From an uncultured Collinsella sp. (GTDB lineage: Bacteria > Actinomycetota > Coriobacteriia > Coriobacteriales > Coriobacteriaceae), in the NCBI GenBank assembly GCA_900543275.1, contig UQQL01000077.1:1-8028 (forward strand): 8,028 nt of DNA, read 5' to 3'. Each line of letters begins with the position of its first letter. Position 1 is the stretch's first letter. Below the pieces are notes generated by a model, which was given only the letters and a program-made list of their open reading frames with translations, did no database searches and was not told the DNA's origin. Position numbers and translations under genes: made by a program. Shown here piece by piece: positions 6,694 to 8,028 of the stretch.

Positions 6694-7131
6694 ATGAAAG
6701 CACTCGTCATCAACGGCCCCAACCTCAACATGCTCGGCATTCGCGAGCCGGGCATCTATGGCAGCGACAACTACGACCGTTTAGTGCAGATCTGCCAGGA
6801 AGCGGGCGCCGCACAGGGCTTCGACGAGGTCGAGGTCTTCCAGTCCAACCACGAGGGCAGCATCGTCGACAAGATTCAGGAGGCTTACGGGAAGGTCGAC
6901 GGCATCGTCATCAACCCGGCGGCATACACGCACACGAGCGTCGCGATCCTCGACGCCCTCAAGGCCGTCGCCATCCCTGCCGTCGAGGTCCACATCAGCG
7001 CCGTCGAGACCCGCGAGGACTTCCGTCAGGTGAGCTACGCCCGCCTAGCTTGCTTCGCCACCATCACCGGCGAGGGCCTGAAGGGCTACGCACATGCGCT
7101 AGAGCTGTTGAAAGAGCGTCTCGAAAAGTAG
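6694..7131 (+). CDS. aroQ: 3-dehydroquinate dehydratase, type II
   Basis: This enzyme dehydrates 3-dehydroquinate to 3-dehydroshikimate (step 3) via an enolate intermediate; type II enzymes are small dodecamers. The 145-aa length is typical. The residues match M. tuberculosis DHQase with a constant offset of about -1: N10, N12, R17 and Y22 in the NGPNLN...REP..YG loop, H53 and E54 in QSNHEG (50-55), N74 and H80 in NPAAYTHTS, E98, H100 and S102 in EVHIS, then R107 and R111. The flexible catalytic lid (R17, Y22) is intact. The ATG at 6694 is chosen because the NGPNLN motif must start within the first residues and AAAGGAAG (6681-6688) precedes it. In-frame sequence upstream to 6499 overlaps aroE-aroK and is not coding. 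The gene is separated from the operon by a hairpin, so it may be expressed by read-through or from a promoter inside aroE-aroK. Confidence 0.96.
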   Translation: MKALVINGPNLNMLGIREPGIYGSDNYDRLVQICQEAGAAQGFDEVEVFQSNHEGSIVDKIQEAYGKVDGIVINPAAYTHTSVAILDALKAVAIPAVEVHISAVETREDFRQVSYARLACFATITGEGLKGYAHALELLKERLEK

Positions 7132-7171
7132 CCTCGCGAGCAAATCCATCAACGCGATTCGCACGCCAATA

Positions 7172-7225
7172 ATGCCAGTGCCGCCAGCAGCAACCTCACT
7201 ACTGGCGGCACTTTATTACTGGCAT
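7172..7225 (+). terminator. Nested hairpin after aroQ, probable terminator
   Basis: The inner arms AGTGCCGCCAG (7177-7187) and CTGGCGGCACT (7202-7212) are a perfect 11-bp GC-rich stem with a 14-nt loop, followed by TTTATT. Outer arms ATGCCAGT (7172-7179) and ACTGGCAT (7218-7225) form a second, partly competing 8-bp pairing that shares AGT at 7177-7179. Position 41 nt after the aroQ stop and the T-rich tail fit a factor-independent terminator for the aro cluster. The T-tract is interrupted, so efficiency is unclear. Confidence 0.6.
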
Positions 7226-7230
7226 ATAAT
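7225..7230 (+). promoter_or_regulatory. Candidate -10 hexamer for the DUF4869 gene
   Basis: TATAAT matches the sigma-70 -10 consensus exactly and lies 31 nt before the ATG at 7262, a normal distance for a short leader. I see no convincing TTGACA at 15-19 nt upstream, because that stretch is the right arm of the hairpin, and there is no TGn extension. The promoter assignment therefore rests on the -10 element and position only. Its first base overlaps the outer hairpin arm. Confidence 0.4.
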
Positions 7231-7261
7231 CGTTGCAGTCACAAAACGTCTGGAGACGCTC

Positions 7262-7729
7262 ATGTTAAGCATCCATCTGGGAGATTACCCCCGTTCCATC
7301 TACGATACCAAGACCTACTTTAGGAACTCGTACCTGGATTCATGGTTCGAAGATCCCATGGCTGCACAGATGATTAAAGGTGTTGACGGTTCAGAGCTCA
7401 TCGGCCCCCACAACATCATCAGCAAGCAGCTTGGCTCGATTACGCCACTCGAGCTTTCTGGCGGTGTCAAGACGTTGCTGCTGGTACGCAATCTCCCCGA
7501 CATGGTATTTAATGCTTCCACCTGCGGAGACAACTGCGCCCGTTGGCTGCTCAAGATTGGCAAAGAGCAAGACGTGCTGGTAACCCTTTATCACATCATG
7601 AAATTCCCCTGGAAGCGTTTCGAAATCCGTATTGAAAATGACGGCCGCATCGTCAAGAACATGCAGGAGTTCGTCGGTGCCACCAATGACTTTTTGGATG
7701 TTGATGATACGACCAGAGTGCTGCACTAG
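7262..7729 (+). CDS. DUF4869 family protein of unknown function
   Basis: This is a 155-aa soluble protein with no signal peptide or membrane segment visible. I recognise the pattern of the DUF4869 family: N-terminal MLSIHLGDYPRSIYD, then LGSITPLELSGGVKTLLL (about residues 62-79), the cysteine-containing NASTCGDNCARWLLKIG, and LYHIMKF in the C-terminal half. The assignment is from memory of the family, and no biochemical function is known to me. CGDNC has the spacing CxxxC, which could be a metal or redox pair, but this is speculative. ATG 7262 is chosen because GGAGA (7252-7256) precedes it and the family consensus starts at MLSI. The frame is open upstream to 7172, but that part is the terminator hairpin. 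GC is visibly lower than in the aro genes (hand counts 28/60 at 7261-7320 and 31/60 at 7621-7680, against 43/60 at 1201-1260). Confidence 0.8.
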   Translation: MLSIHLGDYPRSIYDTKTYFRNSYLDSWFEDPMAAQMIKGVDGSELIGPHNIISKQLGSITPLELSGGVKTLLLVRNLPDMVFNASTCGDNCARWLLKIGKEQDVLVTLYHIMKFPWKRFEIRIENDGRIVKNMQEFVGATNDFLDVDDTTRVLH

Positions 7730-7828
7730 GTTCTATGGCCGCAATCGCTGAATGCGTTAGAAAAGTCTTACCAGACTACTTAAAACCCAAATGAAACAGC
7801 GGGGGCCAACTTAGTCACACTGCTTTTG
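7730..7828. other. Short intergenic region between convergent genes
   Basis: This is about 100 nt with no ORF of interest. It holds a weak 5-bp hairpin, AGTCT-TACC-AGACT (7764-7777). Read on the minus strand, it is followed by T residues and could assist termination of the minus-strand gene. Nothing else is supported here. Confidence 0.4.
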
Positions 7829-8028
7829 TTACGCCTTCTTGATCACGTACGCCAATCCAATATCGCAGGCGCAACGCACAATTGACGCGAAGAGCCACGA
7901 TGCTGGCAGCGTCATAAGCAGAGGCATGGTCTGCCAAGGAATAAACCAATCGACCGCGTGGATCGCAAAGATCGGGTGACGCATAATTTCTTTCGCAAAT
8001 TGACAACCGCATAGCGGAACACGGCCCG
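7829..8028 (-). CDS. C-terminal fragment of a probable small membrane protein (runs off the window)
   Basis: Reading the minus strand from the window edge, a frame is open for 65 codons and stops with TAA at 7831-7829. The peptide has an aromatic, hydrophobic stretch, including HAVDWFIPWQTMPLLMTL and SWLFASIV, and ends GLAYVIKKA. It therefore looks like a transmembrane segment followed by a short basic tail. I do not recognise the family. The frame has no internal start long enough to be called alone, and its true start lies beyond 8028. A competing minus-strand frame at 7815-8012 has a soluble, unremarkable composition and seems to be its shadow. If this call is right, the gene is convergent with the DUF4869 gene. 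Confidence 0.45.
   Translation of the reverse strand, partial: GRVPLCGCQFAKEIMRHPIFAIHAVDWFIPWQTMPLLMTLPASWLFASIVRCACDIGLAYVIKKA

Noticed and set aside
7172..7261. Upstream in-frame start (ATG 7172) for the DUF4869 protein, giving a hydrophobic N-terminus
   Set aside because: The extra 30 codons coincide with the terminator hairpin and the -10 box. A ribosome site and the family's usual MLSI start are at 7262.
7764..7777. Small hairpin AGTCT-TACC-AGACT as a terminator of the DUF4869 gene
   Set aside because: It has only a 5-bp AT-rich stem and no T-run on the + strand. At most it is a weak minus-strand signal.
7815..8012. Minus-strand 65-aa ORF starting MRLSICERNYAS
   Set aside because: Composition is not protein-like in any recognisable way, and a hydrophobic frame on the same strand better explains the region.
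1..8028. CRISPR arrays, tRNA/rRNA genes, integrases or IS elements
   Set aside because: I saw no regularly spaced direct repeats, tRNA-like cloverleaf, rRNA signature or transposase motif on either strand.

Overview
The window is high-GC DNA that reads as the left end of an assembled contig. Its first 22 bases are a sequencing adapter (the 3' part of the Nextera/Tn5 read-1 adapter, including the 19-bp mosaic end), not genomic sequence. Genomic DNA starts at about base 23, inside a tyrA gene. The likely source is a high-GC anaerobic gut bacterium of the Coriobacteriia (Collinsella-like). This rests on the base composition, the clostridial/actinobacterial style of the chorismate synthase and EPSP synthase motifs, a fused AroE-AroK protein and a DUF4869 protein. 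The lineage is an inference from pattern memory, not a search result.

Bases 23-7131 hold an aromatic amino acid biosynthesis cluster, all on the + strand: tyrA (5' truncated), aroB, aroA, aroC, pheA (chorismate mutase-prephenate dehydratase-ACT), an aroE-aroK fusion, and aroQ (type II dehydroquinase). Together they cover shikimate pathway steps 2 to 7 (DAHP to chorismate) plus the branches to phenylalanine and tyrosine. Only DAHP synthase and the final aminotransferases are not seen. Gene junctions are tight (a 7-nt overlap, a 1-nt gap, a 0-nt gap, and gaps of 36, 43 and 64 nt), so the genes from tyrA to aroE-aroK look like one operon. A perfect 15-bp inverted repeat separates aroE-aroK from aroQ and may act as a terminator, a partial terminator or a mobile palindrome.

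After aroQ comes a compact intergenic region (7132-7261) with a terminator-like nested hairpin and a perfect TATAAT hexamer. It is followed by a DUF4869-family gene of unknown function with visibly lower GC than the aro genes. From 7730 to the end there is a short gap and then, on the minus strand, the C-terminal part of a probable small membrane protein that runs off the window.

I found no previously undescribed system. The catalytic residues I could place are intact in the aro enzymes. The most useful observations are the adapter-derived false N-terminus of the first ORF, the AroE-AroK fusion, the two intergenic palindromes and the compositionally distinct DUF4869 gene.
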